A stretch of DNA of 40,390 bases, taken from NCBI GenBank assembly GCA_964567475.1, contig CAZMMV010000007.1, positions 1 through 40,390 on the forward strand, given 5' to 3'. The stretch's first letter is position 1; each line of letters starts with the position of its first letter. The position numbers and the translations under genes are program-made. Below are positions 15,141 through 23,161 of the stretch, in pieces. Source of the stretch: CAZMMV01 sp964567475. Its GTDB lineage: Bacteria; Bacillota; Clostridia; Tissierellales; Tissierellaceae. The notes beneath the pieces were generated by a model, which did not search any database, was not told the DNA's origin, and saw only the letters and a program-made list of their open reading frames with translations.

Positions 15141-16172
15141 TTAATTAGATTCTGCTAATTTTGTAGATAGATTAGATTTTAAATTTGCCAATTCATAAAC
15201 TAATAGATTAAGGAATAATCCAACATCAGTAATTATCCCTACAGTTTGACTACTACCTCTGTCAGATAGTTTAGTTACCACAGCAGAATTAATATCTACA
15301 CATATCATTTTAGTTTTTGCTGGTAGCATGTTTCCACTAGCAATTCCATGAAGCATAGAGCCAAGCACTAGTACGATATCTGCTGATTGTAAATGCTTGT
15401 TATAAGCTTCTTGAGCTTCAATCATGTCAGTTATTGTATCTGGTAGAGGTCCATCATCTCTTAAACTTCCTGCTAAAGCAAATGGAATATCATTTTGAAC
15501 ACATTCATACATAATTCCTGAAGAAATAGCTTTTGATTTAACTGCATCTTTAATAGAACCATATTTCATAACTTGATTTATAGCTCTTATATGATTCATG
15601 TATCCATCAGTAACCCCATTACCTGTATTGGAACATATTCCCAAAGAAGTATTAAATAAGGATTTTTCTATATCATGTACTGCAAGAGCATTACCAGCTA
15701 ACAAGCTTTCGATATAGCCTTTTTTAATAAGTTGTGAAAGATAATAATCGCCACCTGTATGAACTACTACAGGACCTGCAACTACAGTTAATTTCTTTTT
15801 ATTATAAAAAAGTTCATTGGCTAAATTTTGTATAAGAAGAATGTTTCTTCTTTCTGAAGATATATTGCTATTCATAAAATTAAATGAATCTTGTGATTTT
15901 GTTATATCTTTCTTAATTCTGATGCCCCTTTTGCCGCATACTATAAGATCTCCAGCTTTGATATCTCTTAACTTTTTACATGTAGCTTTCTTATTATTCA
16001 ATACAATTATTGCGTCCATTCTTTGTTCTTTTACTTGAATCCAATTGTTTTCATAGAAGATTTCAGTTATATAATTTGTAGTTGAATAAAAATCTTCGGG
16101 AACATACTTATCTTTTTCTACCTTTTTTACCATAACATTTGAGTCTATTTTTTTAATATCATTTACTTTCAT
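15141..16172 (-). CDS. Archaeal-type ornithine cyclodeaminase family protein (TIGR00300), short form
   Basis: This 343-residue protein matches the TIGR00300 / AgrE-ArgZ C-terminal family. Members studied in archaea and cyanobacteria convert ornithine to proline and ammonia using NAD. Visible landmarks are PEDFYSTTN near residue 26, the Rossmann-like VVAGPVVVHTGGDYYLSQL, LLAGNALAVHDIEKSLF, AGSLRDDGPLPDTITDM and CVDINSAVVTKLSDRGSSQ. Typical members have about 400 residues; here the N-terminal LOR-type domain of about 80 residues is missing, while the ribosome site (GGAGG, eight to nine bases before ATG) shows the start is real. A T-box leader with a proline specifier controls it, which independently supports a role in making proline. 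An alternative is a related NAD-dependent enzyme of unknown substrate. Confidence 0.82.
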   Translation of the reverse strand: MKVNDIKKIDSNVMVKKVEKDKYVPEDFYSTTNYITEIFYENNWIQVKEQRMDAIIVLNNKKATCKKLRDIKAGDLIVCGKRGIRIKKDITKSQDSFNFMNSNISSERRNILLIQNLANELFYNKKKLTVVAGPVVVHTGGDYYLSQLIKKGYIESLLAGNALAVHDIEKSLFNTSLGICSNTGNGVTDGYMNHIRAINQVMKYGSIKDAVKSKAISSGIMYECVQNDIPFALAGSLRDDGPLPDTITDMIEAQEAYNKHLQSADIVLVLGSMLHGIASGNMLPAKTKMICVDINSAVVTKLSDRGSSQTVGIITDVGLFLNLLVYELANLKSNLSTKLAESN

Positions 16173-16204
16173 TTTAAAACCTCCGTATATATTATATAGT
16201 TCTT

Positions 16205-16454
16205 TAAAAACAAAAAAACCTTCCTTCCCAGAAAAGGGACGAAGGCAAACGTGGTACCACCCAAATTGATCAAGCTAATGTATAACTTGATCCACTTAAA
16301 ACCTATAACGTTGGCGAGACGGACAAATTTAATCACTTGTAGCTCAGAGGTTGGGTTCAAAAGAAATAATCTTAAAAGAACTTTCAGTCAGTGGTTCCTT
16401 CTTCCTATTAGAATTTTTCTAATTACTAATCCTCTTCATAGCTAAATATCGATT
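16205..16454 (-). ncRNA. T-box leader, proline (CCC) specifier
   Basis: Read on the minus strand, the 250-base leader has all T-box parts. Stem I closes by TAGCT/AGCTA and AGAGG/CCTCT around a kink-turn; its specifier loop has the AGTA motif on the 5' side (near 16422) and GAA-CCC-A on the 3' side, placing the specifier CCC at 16355-16353. Stem III is formed by GATCAAG/CTTGATC. The T-box itself, GGGTGGTACCACG (about 16263-16247), is the antiterminator with the TGGT bulge that pairs with the tRNA ACCA end. A competing terminator (CCTTC...GAAGG plus seven Ts, about 16245-16212) follows. Uncharged tRNA-Pro should switch on the downstream gene. The neighbouring triplet CCA would also mean proline. 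Confidence 0.92.
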
Positions 16455-16460
16455 TAAACC

Positions 16461-16489
16461 ATTGTACTGTTTAACTTTGTTTTTGTCAA
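16461..16489 (-). promoter_or_regulatory. Strong promoter of the T-box leader
   Basis: Minus-strand TTGACA (16489-16484), 17-base spacer, TACAAT (16466-16461). Transcription would start near 16454, just before stem I. Confidence 0.85.
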
Positions 16490-16569
16490 ATTTATTTTAA
16501 GATTAAATGAATTATTATATAAAATAAATATTAAAGTTATTAATAATATTTTGATATTTGATTTTGTTC

Positions 16570-16598
16570 TTGAAGAGTAGAAATAATTGTTGTATAAT
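16570..16598 (+). promoter_or_regulatory. Promoter of the NhaC antiporter gene
   Basis: TTGAAG (16570-16575), 17 bases, TATAAT (16593-16598). It is divergent from the T-box promoter about 80 bases away. Confidence 0.75.
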
Positions 16599-16610
16599 AC
16601 AGAATATAGG

Positions 16611-16636
16611 GATATTTCGATTAATTATGAAATATC
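16611..16636 (+). repeat. Inverted repeat at the 5' end of the nhaC transcript
   Basis: GATATTTC (16611-16618) and GAAATATC (16629-16636) are perfect 8-base arms around a 10-base loop. They lie between the predicted start of transcription (near 16605) and the ribosome site, so they may be an operator or an mRNA-stabilising hairpin. Confidence 0.5.
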
Positions 16637-16661
16637 TACAAAATCATAAGGAGGTTATGTT

Positions 16662-18077
16662 TTGGAAAGCAAGAAACAAGTACGTAAACCGCATTTATGG
16701 GAAGCACTTTTAACGTTTGGATTATTAATTGTTGTAATGGGGGTTGGTATTTTATTTTATGAAGCTGACCCACATATTCCAATGTTAATCGGTACATTAA
16801 TTGCTGCAGTTATGGCAGTAAGGTTAGGATTTGATTGGACTGAAATTGAAAAATCAATGTTTGATGGTATTTATCAGGCCTTACAGGCAATAATTATTCT
16901 ATCCATCATTGGTGTATTAATTGGTGTATGGTTATTATCAGGTGTAGTGCCAAGTATGATTTATTATGGGTTAGGTATATTAAAACCTAGTATATTTTTA
17001 GTAGCAACAGTACTTATTTGTTCTATAACATCACTGGCAACAGGTACTAGCTGGGGAACAGCAGGTACTATAGGGATTGCCTTAATGGGAATTGCAAGAG
17101 GATTAGGTATACCACCTGAAATTGCAGCAGGAGCCATTATATCAGGAGCTTATTTTGGGGATAAGTTATCTCCTCTATCTGATACGACAAATTTAGCACC
17201 AGCAGTAGCTGGTACAGATGTATTTACACATATTAAAGGTATGATTCCTAGTACTATGGTTGCTTATGGTATTACTTTAGCAATATTTTTAGTAATGGGA
17301 TTTAAATTCATATCTGGAACTGGTGATCTTTCAGCTATTAATTCAATTAGAGAAGGAATATCTAGTTCATTTAATATATCTCCAATACTATTATTGCCAC
17401 CTATTGCTGTTGTAGTATCAATAGCTTTTAAGATGCCGGCAATACCAGGAATTACTATAGGTATTTTAATTGGTGGTATATTGGGAGTATTTACTCAAGG
17501 TGCAGATTTAGGTAGTATATTATCAGCATCATATGGTGGATTTGTTTCAGAAACTGGAATTGAAATGATAGATGAACTATTAACTGCTGGAGGATTAATG
17601 GACATGATGTATTCAATTTCACTTACTATTATCGCTATGATGTTTGGTGGAATCATGGAGAAAAGTGGACAATTAGAAGTAATTGTAAAATCAATTGTAA
17701 AGAAAATCAAGAGAACTGGTACATTAGTAGCAGCTACAATAGCTACAGGTATATTTAGTAATGCAACTATGCCAGAACAATATATTTCTATAGTTGTACC
17801 TGGTAAAATGTATGCTAATGAGTATAAAGAGCGAGGGCTTCATCCTAAAACTTTGTCAAATGCTTTGGAATCAGGCGGTAGTGTTACATCTGCATTGATA
17901 CCTTGGAATACATGTGGTGCTTTTATGTATAGTGTTCTTGGAGTATCAGCTTGGCAATATGGTAGGTATTCATTTTTTAATATTTTAACCCCTATAATAG
18001 TTATTTTATATGCCTACTTAAACATTAAGACATATAAAATTGAAGATGATCCTGATACTGTAATAGATCTTTCATAA
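16662..18077 (+). CDS. nhaC: Na+/H+ antiporter of the NhaC family
   Basis: A 471-residue, roughly twelve-segment membrane protein. The region SLATGTSWGTAGTIGIALMG followed by GAIISGAYFGDKLSPLSDTT (about residues 125-186) is the NhaC core, and NATMPEQYISIVVPGKMY plus ALESGGSVTSALIPWNTCGA near the C-terminus are also conserved in this family. Relatives exchange sodium for protons or, as in MleN of Bacillus subtilis, couple sodium movement to organic-acid exchange, so the exact solute is open. The start is TTG 16662, seven bases after an AAGGAGG site; an ATG at 16657 is out of frame. Single-gene unit with its own promoter and terminator. Confidence 0.88.
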   Translation: MESKKQVRKPHLWEALLTFGLLIVVMGVGILFYEADPHIPMLIGTLIAAVMAVRLGFDWTEIEKSMFDGIYQALQAIIILSIIGVLIGVWLLSGVVPSMIYYGLGILKPSIFLVATVLICSITSLATGTSWGTAGTIGIALMGIARGLGIPPEIAAGAIISGAYFGDKLSPLSDTTNLAPAVAGTDVFTHIKGMIPSTMVAYGITLAIFLVMGFKFISGTGDLSAINSIREGISSSFNISPILLLPPIAVVVSIAFKMPAIPGITIGILIGGILGVFTQGADLGSILSASYGGFVSETGIEMIDELLTAGGLMDMMYSISLTIIAMMFGGIMEKSGQLEVIVKSIVKKIKRTGTLVAATIATGIFSNATMPEQYISIVVPGKMYANEYKERGLHPKTLSNALESGGSVTSALIPWNTCGAFMYSVLGVSAWQYGRYSFFNILTPIIVILYAYLNIKTYKIEDDPDTVIDLS

Positions 18078-18117
18078 TATTAGATAGGAAATTATAAATA
18101 GGATGTTAAAAAGATAT

Positions 18118-18153
18118 AAAAAAACTTCTAAGACAATTGTCTTAGAAGTTTTT
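18118..18153 (+). terminator. Bidirectional terminator between nhaC and the NlpC/P60 gene
   Basis: A perfect 36-base palindrome (18-base arms) with A6 on one side and T6 on the other, between convergent genes. Confidence 0.9.
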
Positions 18154-18174
18154 TATTGTTAGTATTAAAGATAT

Positions 18175-19137
18175 TTAATAAACTCTTCTTCCATATGAAA
18201 AACGACTTCTATAGTAACTATCATTTATACCAGATATTGTTACTCCCCTAGAAGTACTAGAATGTATAAAGTTATTGTTTCCAATATATATACCTGCATG
18301 ACTAGGGCCTGATTTATATGTATTGCTAAATATTATTAAATCGCCAACTTGTAAATCATCCTTGTTTATTTGAGTACCAACATTAGCTTGTCCAGAAGTA
18401 GACCTAGGAACATCGATTCCATTATTCTTATATACAAATTGAGCAAATCCTGAACAGTCAAACCCACTAGGAGTGGTACCACCATATTGGTAAGGTGTTC
18501 CTATGTACTGTTTTGCTGTAGTTATAATATCATTATCTATACTCTTACTACTCATGCTAGCTCTACTAGCTGCTGGTCTTCGAGTTCTCTTATTTCCATT
18601 TAAAGCTTTATTTATTGCTTCAATAGTAGCTTCACCAGCTATACCATCTACTTTAAGCTTGTACACTTCTTGAAAAAGAGAAACTGCTTCTTTAGTTTTT
18701 GGTCCATAATTACTATCAATCTCAGCTGGATCCAAGAAACCCATTACTTTAAGTCGTTCTTGTAATTCTTTAACATCTTGTCCTTGAACATTGCCTGTTA
18801 ATGTTCTTTCATATTTTAATGGAGCAATCTTTGAAACATGTTGAAAAGTTTTAAATGTTTCAGGTCCAAATAATCCATCTTCTTTTAAACCGTAGAAATT
18901 TTGAAAATCTTTAACAGCTTGAACTGTAGTTTCATCAAAGCTTGTATTAGCTTCATCCATGTTTAAAAAGTTTAAATCTATTAAAGCTTCTTTTAAAACT
19001 TTAACATCTTCATGAACAATTCCTGCTTTTAATACTGAATCACCTAGTTCAGCTTGTACACTCACAGAAGTAAATAATATAGTTCCAGCAATTGGAAGTA
19101 TCATGAGTGATTTTCTTAAAGATTTAGAAATATGCAT
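18175..19137 (-). CDS. Secreted NlpC/P60 endopeptidase with two peptidoglycan-binding domains
   Basis: A 320-residue exported cell-wall hydrolase. A signal peptide (positive start, hydrophobic 10-25) probably ends at VQA/E near residue 29. Two PG_binding_1 modules follow, about 35-100 (VKDFQNFYGLKEDGLFGPET) and 115-178 (VSLFQEVYKLKVDGIAGEAT), then a short basic linker and the catalytic domain from about 203. The triad is visible: Cys228 in FDCSGF, His280 in SHAGIYIG and His292 in FIHSS, so it should cleave stem peptides (D-gamma-glutamyl-meso-diaminopimelate bonds in related enzymes). ATG 19137 follows AAAGGAGATG. A WalR-like box lies upstream, which fits a hydrolase used in wall growth. Confidence 0.92.
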   Translation of the reverse strand: MHISKSLRKSLMILPIAGTILFTSVSVQAELGDSVLKAGIVHEDVKVLKEALIDLNFLNMDEANTSFDETTVQAVKDFQNFYGLKEDGLFGPETFKTFQHVSKIAPLKYERTLTGNVQGQDVKELQERLKVMGFLDPAEIDSNYGPKTKEAVSLFQEVYKLKVDGIAGEATIEAINKALNGNKRTRRPAASRASMSSKSIDNDIITTAKQYIGTPYQYGGTTPSGFDCSGFAQFVYKNNGIDVPRSTSGQANVGTQINKDDLQVGDLIIFSNTYKSGPSHAGIYIGNNNFIHSSTSRGVTISGINDSYYRSRFSYGRRVY

Positions 19138-19181
19138 ATATACATCTCCTTTATTATTAACTATTTAATACAATTATTTTC

Positions 19182-19187
19182 ATTATA
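19182..19187 (-). promoter_or_regulatory. -10 element of the NlpC/P60 gene
   Basis: Minus-strand TATAAT 45 bases before the start codon. No good -35 is present at 17 bases, which suits an activator-dependent promoter. Confidence 0.45.
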
Positions 19188-19216
19188 TAACAAAAGTCAC
19201 AAATAAGAAAGGGTTT

Positions 19217-19233
19217 TGTAACTATTTTGTAAC
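19217..19233 (+). promoter_or_regulatory. Candidate WalR (YycF) box
   Basis: TGTAAC, five bases, TGTAAC fits the consensus TGTWAH-N5-TGTWAH exactly. It lies about 30-46 bases upstream of the -10 of the NlpC/P60 gene, a gene class controlled by WalRK in Bacillus and Staphylococcus. The box is on the plus strand while the gene is on the minus strand. Confidence 0.5.
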
Positions 19234-19275
19234 TAAATCTTAAGTACTTCTGTTTATCATTTAAATGAAGGGCTT

Positions 19276-19309
19276 ATAATAGCCATTTTAGATATAAAAT
19301 AGCTATTAT
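19276..19309 (+). repeat. Inverted repeat upstream of the DJ-1/PfpI gene
   Basis: Arms 19276-19290 and 19295-19309 pair over 15 bases with one mismatch around GATA. No T run follows, so it may be an operator or a leader hairpin; function unknown. Confidence 0.35.
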
Positions 19310-19359
19310 GGGTATAAGAGCATATAAGAGATAAATTTTTAAAAATGGAGGGTATATTT

Positions 19360-19914
19360 ATGAAAATTTTAGTATTTTTAGCAGAAGGATTTGAAGAAGT
19401 TGAAGCACTAACAGTAGTAGATTATCTTAGGAGAACGGATATAAAGGTGGATACTGTATCGATCACAGAAGATAAATTGGTAAAAGGTGCTCATGATATA
19501 ATTGTTACTGCAGATAAATTGTTATCAGATGTAAAGCATCCACAAATATACAATGGTTTAATAATACCAGGTGGAATGCCTGGCGCTACTAATTTAAAGG
19601 ATAATAGTAATGTAATTGAACTTGTAAAAAAATTCGATAAAGAAAAGAAATTAGTAGCTGCAATATGTGCAGGACCTATTGTGCTTCAAGAAGCTGGAAT
19701 AATAAGTGGTAAAAGAGTAACATCATATCCAGGTTTTGAAGATCAATTAGAAGGATGTAATTATTGTAAAGATAAAGTAACAAGAGATGGAAACATAATA
19801 ACTGCAAGAGGACCAGCAATAGCTGTGGATTTTGTTATGAAGATAATAGAATATCTTTTAGGAAAGGGCAAGATAAATGCATTAAAAGAAAGTATATTAT
19901 ATGAAATGGAATAA
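19360..19914 (+). CDS. DJ-1/PfpI (YajL-type) family protein
   Basis: A 184-residue cytosolic protein of the DJ-1 superfamily. FLAEGFEEVEALTVVDYLRR at the N-terminus holds the conserved Glu, and AAICAGPIVLQEAG near residue 100 holds the nucleophile-elbow Cys with the expected ICAGP context; GVTSYPG-like and TARGPA-like segments follow. Relatives have been described as chaperones, glyoxalases or protein deglycases, and which applies cannot be decided here. ATG 19360 lies seven bases after GGAGG; an upstream ATG at 19345 overlaps that site and is rejected. A single-gene unit ended by a long hairpin. Confidence 0.88.
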   Translation: MKILVFLAEGFEEVEALTVVDYLRRTDIKVDTVSITEDKLVKGAHDIIVTADKLLSDVKHPQIYNGLIIPGGMPGATNLKDNSNVIELVKKFDKEKKLVAAICAGPIVLQEAGIISGKRVTSYPGFEDQLEGCNYCKDKVTRDGNIITARGPAIAVDFVMKIIEYLLGKGKINALKESILYEME

Positions 19915-19934
19915 GATGAATTCCTTAAAATATG

Positions 19935-19980
19935 AAATAAAGATAAACTCACATTTAGAAATGTGGGTTTATCTTTATTT
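19935..19980 (+). terminator. Terminator of the DJ-1/PfpI gene
   Basis: 21-base arms (19935-19955, 19960-19980) with one G-T pair and a 4-base loop; the 3' arm is T-rich but the T run is interrupted. Confidence 0.7.
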
Positions 19981-20014
19981 AGGGTAAATATAAGACAAGT
20001 GAGAATGAAGATGA

Positions 20015-20234
20015 AAGAAGCCATTATACCATTTTTATCCTGGATCTAATGTATTTTGTGTTGGAAGTTTTGCTTGTAATTTAGCCTATGATTTTTATTA
20101 AAATTCAAAGGAGTATATGTAAAAAGTATTTTGATCATGTTTATATTGGAAATGTAAGTGGAGTTGATAATGACATATATTGTAAGAATTCTTATATAAG
20201 ATTAGTAGAATTGTTGTTTATTTTTGGATTGTGA
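20015..20234 (+). pseudogene. Possible decayed gene, family not recognised
   Basis: The space between the DJ-1 terminator and the methyltransferase gene has no intact gene, but two adjacent frames read like one broken protein. Frame one (20015-20101) includes FYPGSNVFCVGSFACNLAYD; frame two (20085-20234) includes HVYIGNVSGVDNDIYCKNSY and ends in a hydrophobic segment. Neither has a ribosome site. A frameshift near 20095 would join them. The reading is suggestive only. Confidence 0.3.
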
Positions 20235-20270
20235 TAACATATATAATGATAGGGAGTGATATTCAAAAAA

Positions 20271-20897
20271 ATGAATTGCATACTATGTGGAAATGATGCA
20301 GAAAAGTTTGAAATGTGGAGAGATAATCAATATTATAAATGTAATGGATGTAGCTCCATATTTTTAGATCCTAAAGATTATATAAATATAGAAAAAGAAA
20401 AAAAGAGATATGAAAAACATAATAATGATGTTGAAAATCCTGGATATCAAAAATTTGTTTCTCCAATAGTCAAAGAAGTACTTAAGGATTATAGAAAAGA
20501 CCATAAAGGATTAGATTTTGGTGCAGGTACAGGACCTGTAATAGCTAAGCTCCTAAAAGATAAAGGATATAATATACAAATATATGATCCTTTTTTTGCA
20601 GATTATCCTAGAAGATTAGAAGAAAAATATGATTATATTGTTTCCTGTGAAGTAATAGAGCATTTTCATAATCCTAGAGAGGAGTTCAAACTACTTAAAT
20701 CTATTTTAAAATCAGATGGTCGATTATATATTATGACTGATATTTATAGTGAAGATATAGATTTTAAGTCATGGAGTTATAAAAATGATATAACACATGT
20801 ATTTTTTTATCATAAAAAGGCCTTAGAGTGGATAAGAAAGAAATATAAATTCACTAATTTAAAAATAGAAAAGAATCTTATTATATATAGGATATAA
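20271..20897 (+). CDS. SAM-dependent methyltransferase with N-terminal zinc ribbon
   Basis: A 208-residue class I methyltransferase. It opens with a four-cysteine ribbon (CILC at residues 3-6 and CNGC about 20 residues later), then motif I, LDFGAGTGP, near residue 80, and a post-motif region YDYIVSCEVIEHFHNP near 120. Zinc ribbon plus methyltransferase is seen in enzymes acting on RNA, proteins or cell-surface sugars; the target is not evident. ATG 20271 is used, although the AGGGAG site is 14 bases away; a GTG at 20256 overlaps that site. It opens a short plus-strand run with the esterase and flavodoxin genes. Confidence 0.8.
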   Translation: MNCILCGNDAEKFEMWRDNQYYKCNGCSSIFLDPKDYINIEKEKKRYEKHNNDVENPGYQKFVSPIVKEVLKDYRKDHKGLDFGAGTGPVIAKLLKDKGYNIQIYDPFFADYPRRLEEKYDYIVSCEVIEHFHNPREEFKLLKSILKSDGRLYIMTDIYSEDIDFKSWSYKNDITHVFFYHKKALEWIRKKYKFTNLKIEKNLIIYRI

Positions 20898-20950
20898 GTG
20901 TGAAAGTATATTTTAATTATGATATTATATAAAGATAAGGAGCTGATAAA

Positions 20951-21718
20951 ATGAGTGATTTTAGTTTTTTAAACATAAAAGAAGAAAAAACTTATATTGA
21001 AGATATACCTGTAATTATATTAACACCTAAAGAAGCAGACAAAGATTTGAGTACAATAGTTTTATATCATGGATGGAGTTCAAGTAAGGAAACTCAAAGA
21101 ATAAGAGGCTTTATCTTATCATCAATAGGATATAGGGTTGTTTTACCTGATTCCATAAATCATGGAGAAAGAAATCCCTTTAATGACTATGGTAGTGATA
21201 AGGGAGATGAACTTTGGATTACTGCACTTAACAGTATTGATGAATGGCCTATTTTACTTAAAGGATTAGTAACTAAACATAATGTAAATAAAGATAAAAT
21301 AGGGATTATAGGAAATTCTATGGGAGGTATTATAGCTTCTGGTATATATACTTATAATGATTATATTAAAGCTTTGGCAGTGTTGAATGGTACCATGGCT
21401 TGGGAAAACACTAACAAGATGGTTAAAGATGATATTAATATAACTATGACAGATAAATTAAAAGAAATAGAGAATAAAGTAGAAAAGATGGATCCGATGA
21501 AAAATTTAGATTTACTTAAAGATAGACCAATATTATTGTTACATGGAGATGCTGATGAGTCAGTATCTATATTGAGTCAGAGATTATTTTATAAATCTAT
21601 AACTCCTATGTACAAAGAAAGAGATAAAATAAATTTTATTGAATATCCAGGATTAAATCATTATGTAACTACAAATATGATGGAAGAAGTCATATTGTTT
21701 TTTAAAAAATATATTTAA
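20951..21718 (+). CDS. Alpha/beta-hydrolase esterase (YitV-like)
   Basis: A 255-residue cytosolic hydrolase. YHGWSSSKE forms the oxyanion region, the nucleophile is Ser123 in GNSMGG, the acid is Asp202 in HGDADESV and the base is His237 in GLNHYV, so the triad is complete. Length and layout resemble Bacillus subtilis YitV and dienelactone-hydrolase-like esterases. Natural substrate unknown. ATG 20951 follows AAGGAGCTGAT. It is 53 bases after the methyltransferase and 24 bases before the flavodoxin-ferredoxin gene, so the three are probably cotranscribed, though no shared pathway is evident. Confidence 0.85.
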   Translation: MSDFSFLNIKEEKTYIEDIPVIILTPKEADKDLSTIVLYHGWSSSKETQRIRGFILSSIGYRVVLPDSINHGERNPFNDYGSDKGDELWITALNSIDEWPILLKGLVTKHNVNKDKIGIIGNSMGGIIASGIYTYNDYIKALAVLNGTMAWENTNKMVKDDINITMTDKLKEIENKVEKMDPMKNLDLLKDRPILLLHGDADESVSILSQRLFYKSITPMYKERDKINFIEYPGLNHYVTTNMMEEVILFFKKYI

Positions 21719-21742
21719 TAATAATTTAAAAGAGGTGAATAT

Positions 21743-22555
21743 ATGAAAAAGTTAAATACTATGTATTTTAGTCCAACTTCAACAACTAAAAAAGTAGTAG
21801 AGGAAATTAGGGACAAGCTTTTAGATAAACCGGATATTGAAAAAGGAGTAACTATTGATTTTACATTACCAAAGCAAAGAAAAGAAGGAGTCTTATTCAA
21901 CAAAGAAGATATACTCTTAATAGGCCTTCCTGTATATGCAGGAAGAGTTCCTAATATATTGCTAAAATATCTAAATATGATAAAAGGAAGAGATACTAGA
22001 GTTATAGCTATAGTATTATATGGAAATAGAAATTATGATGATGCTCTTATAGAATTAAATGACATCTTAATATCAAATGGATTTAAAGTAGTGGGAGCTG
22101 CTAGTTTCATAGGAGAGCATAGCTTTTCTAAGACTTTAGCTAAGGATAGACCTGATAATGATGATCTATCTATTGCTAGAAGATTTGCAGAGGATATTTA
22201 TTTGAATATAAAGGATAAGAAGTCAGATGAAAAATTAAATATAAAAGGGAATAGGCCTTATAGAAAATATTATATGCCAAAGGACGGAGAGAATAGTCCA
22301 GTTGACATAAGGAAAGTACAGCCTAAGACAAAGAATGATTGCATAGATTGTAAGATATGTGCAGAGGTGTGTCCAGTAGGCTCAATTGATTATGAAAATG
22401 TAAGCTTATTAAATGGAATATGTATAAAATGCTGTGCATGTATAAAAAAATGTCCAACTGATTCTAAATATTTTGATGATGAGGATTATTTAAGACATAA
22501 AGTAGAATTAGAAGATGGATTAAAGGAAAGAAAAGAGCCAGAAATATTTATATAA
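21743..22555 (+). CDS. Flavodoxin-ferredoxin fusion (EFR1-type)
   Basis: A 270-residue electron-transfer protein. Residues 1-155 are a flavodoxin-like FMN domain (YFSPTSTTKKVVEEI phosphate loop; GLPVYAGRVP; VLYGNRNYDDAL). Residues 195-245 hold two 4Fe-4S sites: Cys200-203-206-210 (CIDCKICAEVCP) and Cys227-230-233-237 (CIKCCACIKKCP). Proteins of this EFR1 group are common in anaerobes and are thought to carry electrons between ferredoxin-type and flavin partners. ATG 21743 follows AAAGAGGTGAA. A TetR regulator follows 49 bases downstream and may control this run. Confidence 0.9.
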   Translation: MKKLNTMYFSPTSTTKKVVEEIRDKLLDKPDIEKGVTIDFTLPKQRKEGVLFNKEDILLIGLPVYAGRVPNILLKYLNMIKGRDTRVIAIVLYGNRNYDDALIELNDILISNGFKVVGAASFIGEHSFSKTLAKDRPDNDDLSIARRFAEDIYLNIKDKKSDEKLNIKGNRPYRKYYMPKDGENSPVDIRKVQPKTKNDCIDCKICAEVCPVGSIDYENVSLLNGICIKCCACIKKCPTDSKYFDDEDYLRHKVELEDGLKERKEPEIFI

Positions 22556-22604
22556 ATAAACATTTTATCAATTTTTGAATTATCTATATAAAAGGTGGGG
22601 TTTT

Positions 22605-23150
22605 ATGTCAAATTCTCAAATAACAAAGTTAGCATTGGGAGATGCTATGAAGGAACTTATGAGAAAAAAACCTATGTCTAAAATCACTATAAGAGATATT
22701 ACAAAAAGTTGTACAATGAGTAGAAAAAGCTTTTATTATCATTTTAAAGATAAGTATGATTTAGTAAATTGGATTTTTTATACTGAATTTGTATCTGTGA
22801 TACAAAAAACTTCTTCTTCTGATATATGGGATTTATTAGAAAGTATTTGTGGATATTTATATGAAAATAAAGATTTTTATTGTAATGCTTTAAAAGTAAC
22901 TGGACAAAATTCATTTTCAGAATACTTTATAGAAGTATTAGAGCCTTTTATGCTAATAAATTTTGGTAATATATTTGAAAAACATAAAGATAAGGAATTT
23001 TTCTCTACTTATTTTGCAGATGCCACACGTGTTGCAATAACTAGATGGTTAATTGAAGATAAGGAACTTTCTCCTGAAAAATTTGTTGATTTTATAAAGA
23101 CTGCTATTGAGGGTATTGCTCTCAAAGTAGTAGAAGAAATAGAAGAATAA
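22605..23150 (+). CDS. TetR/AcrR-family transcriptional regulator
   Basis: A 181-residue DNA-binding protein. The N-terminal helix-turn-helix reads KITIRDITKSCTMSRKSFYY followed by HFKDKYDLVNWIF, the usual TetR recognition-helix junction, closest to the DhaS-like branch of Firmicutes. The C-terminal 120 residues are helical and would bind an unknown ligand. ATG 22605 follows AAAGGTGGGG; an upstream in-frame TTG at 22575 has no ribosome site. Position suggests control of the esterase/flavodoxin genes or of itself, but no operator could be picked out with confidence. Confidence 0.87.
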   Translation: MSNSQITKLALGDAMKELMRKKPMSKITIRDITKSCTMSRKSFYYHFKDKYDLVNWIFYTEFVSVIQKTSSSDIWDLLESICGYLYENKDFYCNALKVTGQNSFSEYFIEVLEPFMLINFGNIFEKHKDKEFFSTYFADATRVAITRWLIEDKELSPEKFVDFIKTAIEGIALKVVEEIEE

Positions 23151-23161
23151 ATTATATATAA

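Noticed and set aside
16251..16445. Open frames on both strands within the T-box leader
   Set aside because: They fall entirely in structured leader RNA, lack ribosome sites, and their codons follow T-box motifs.
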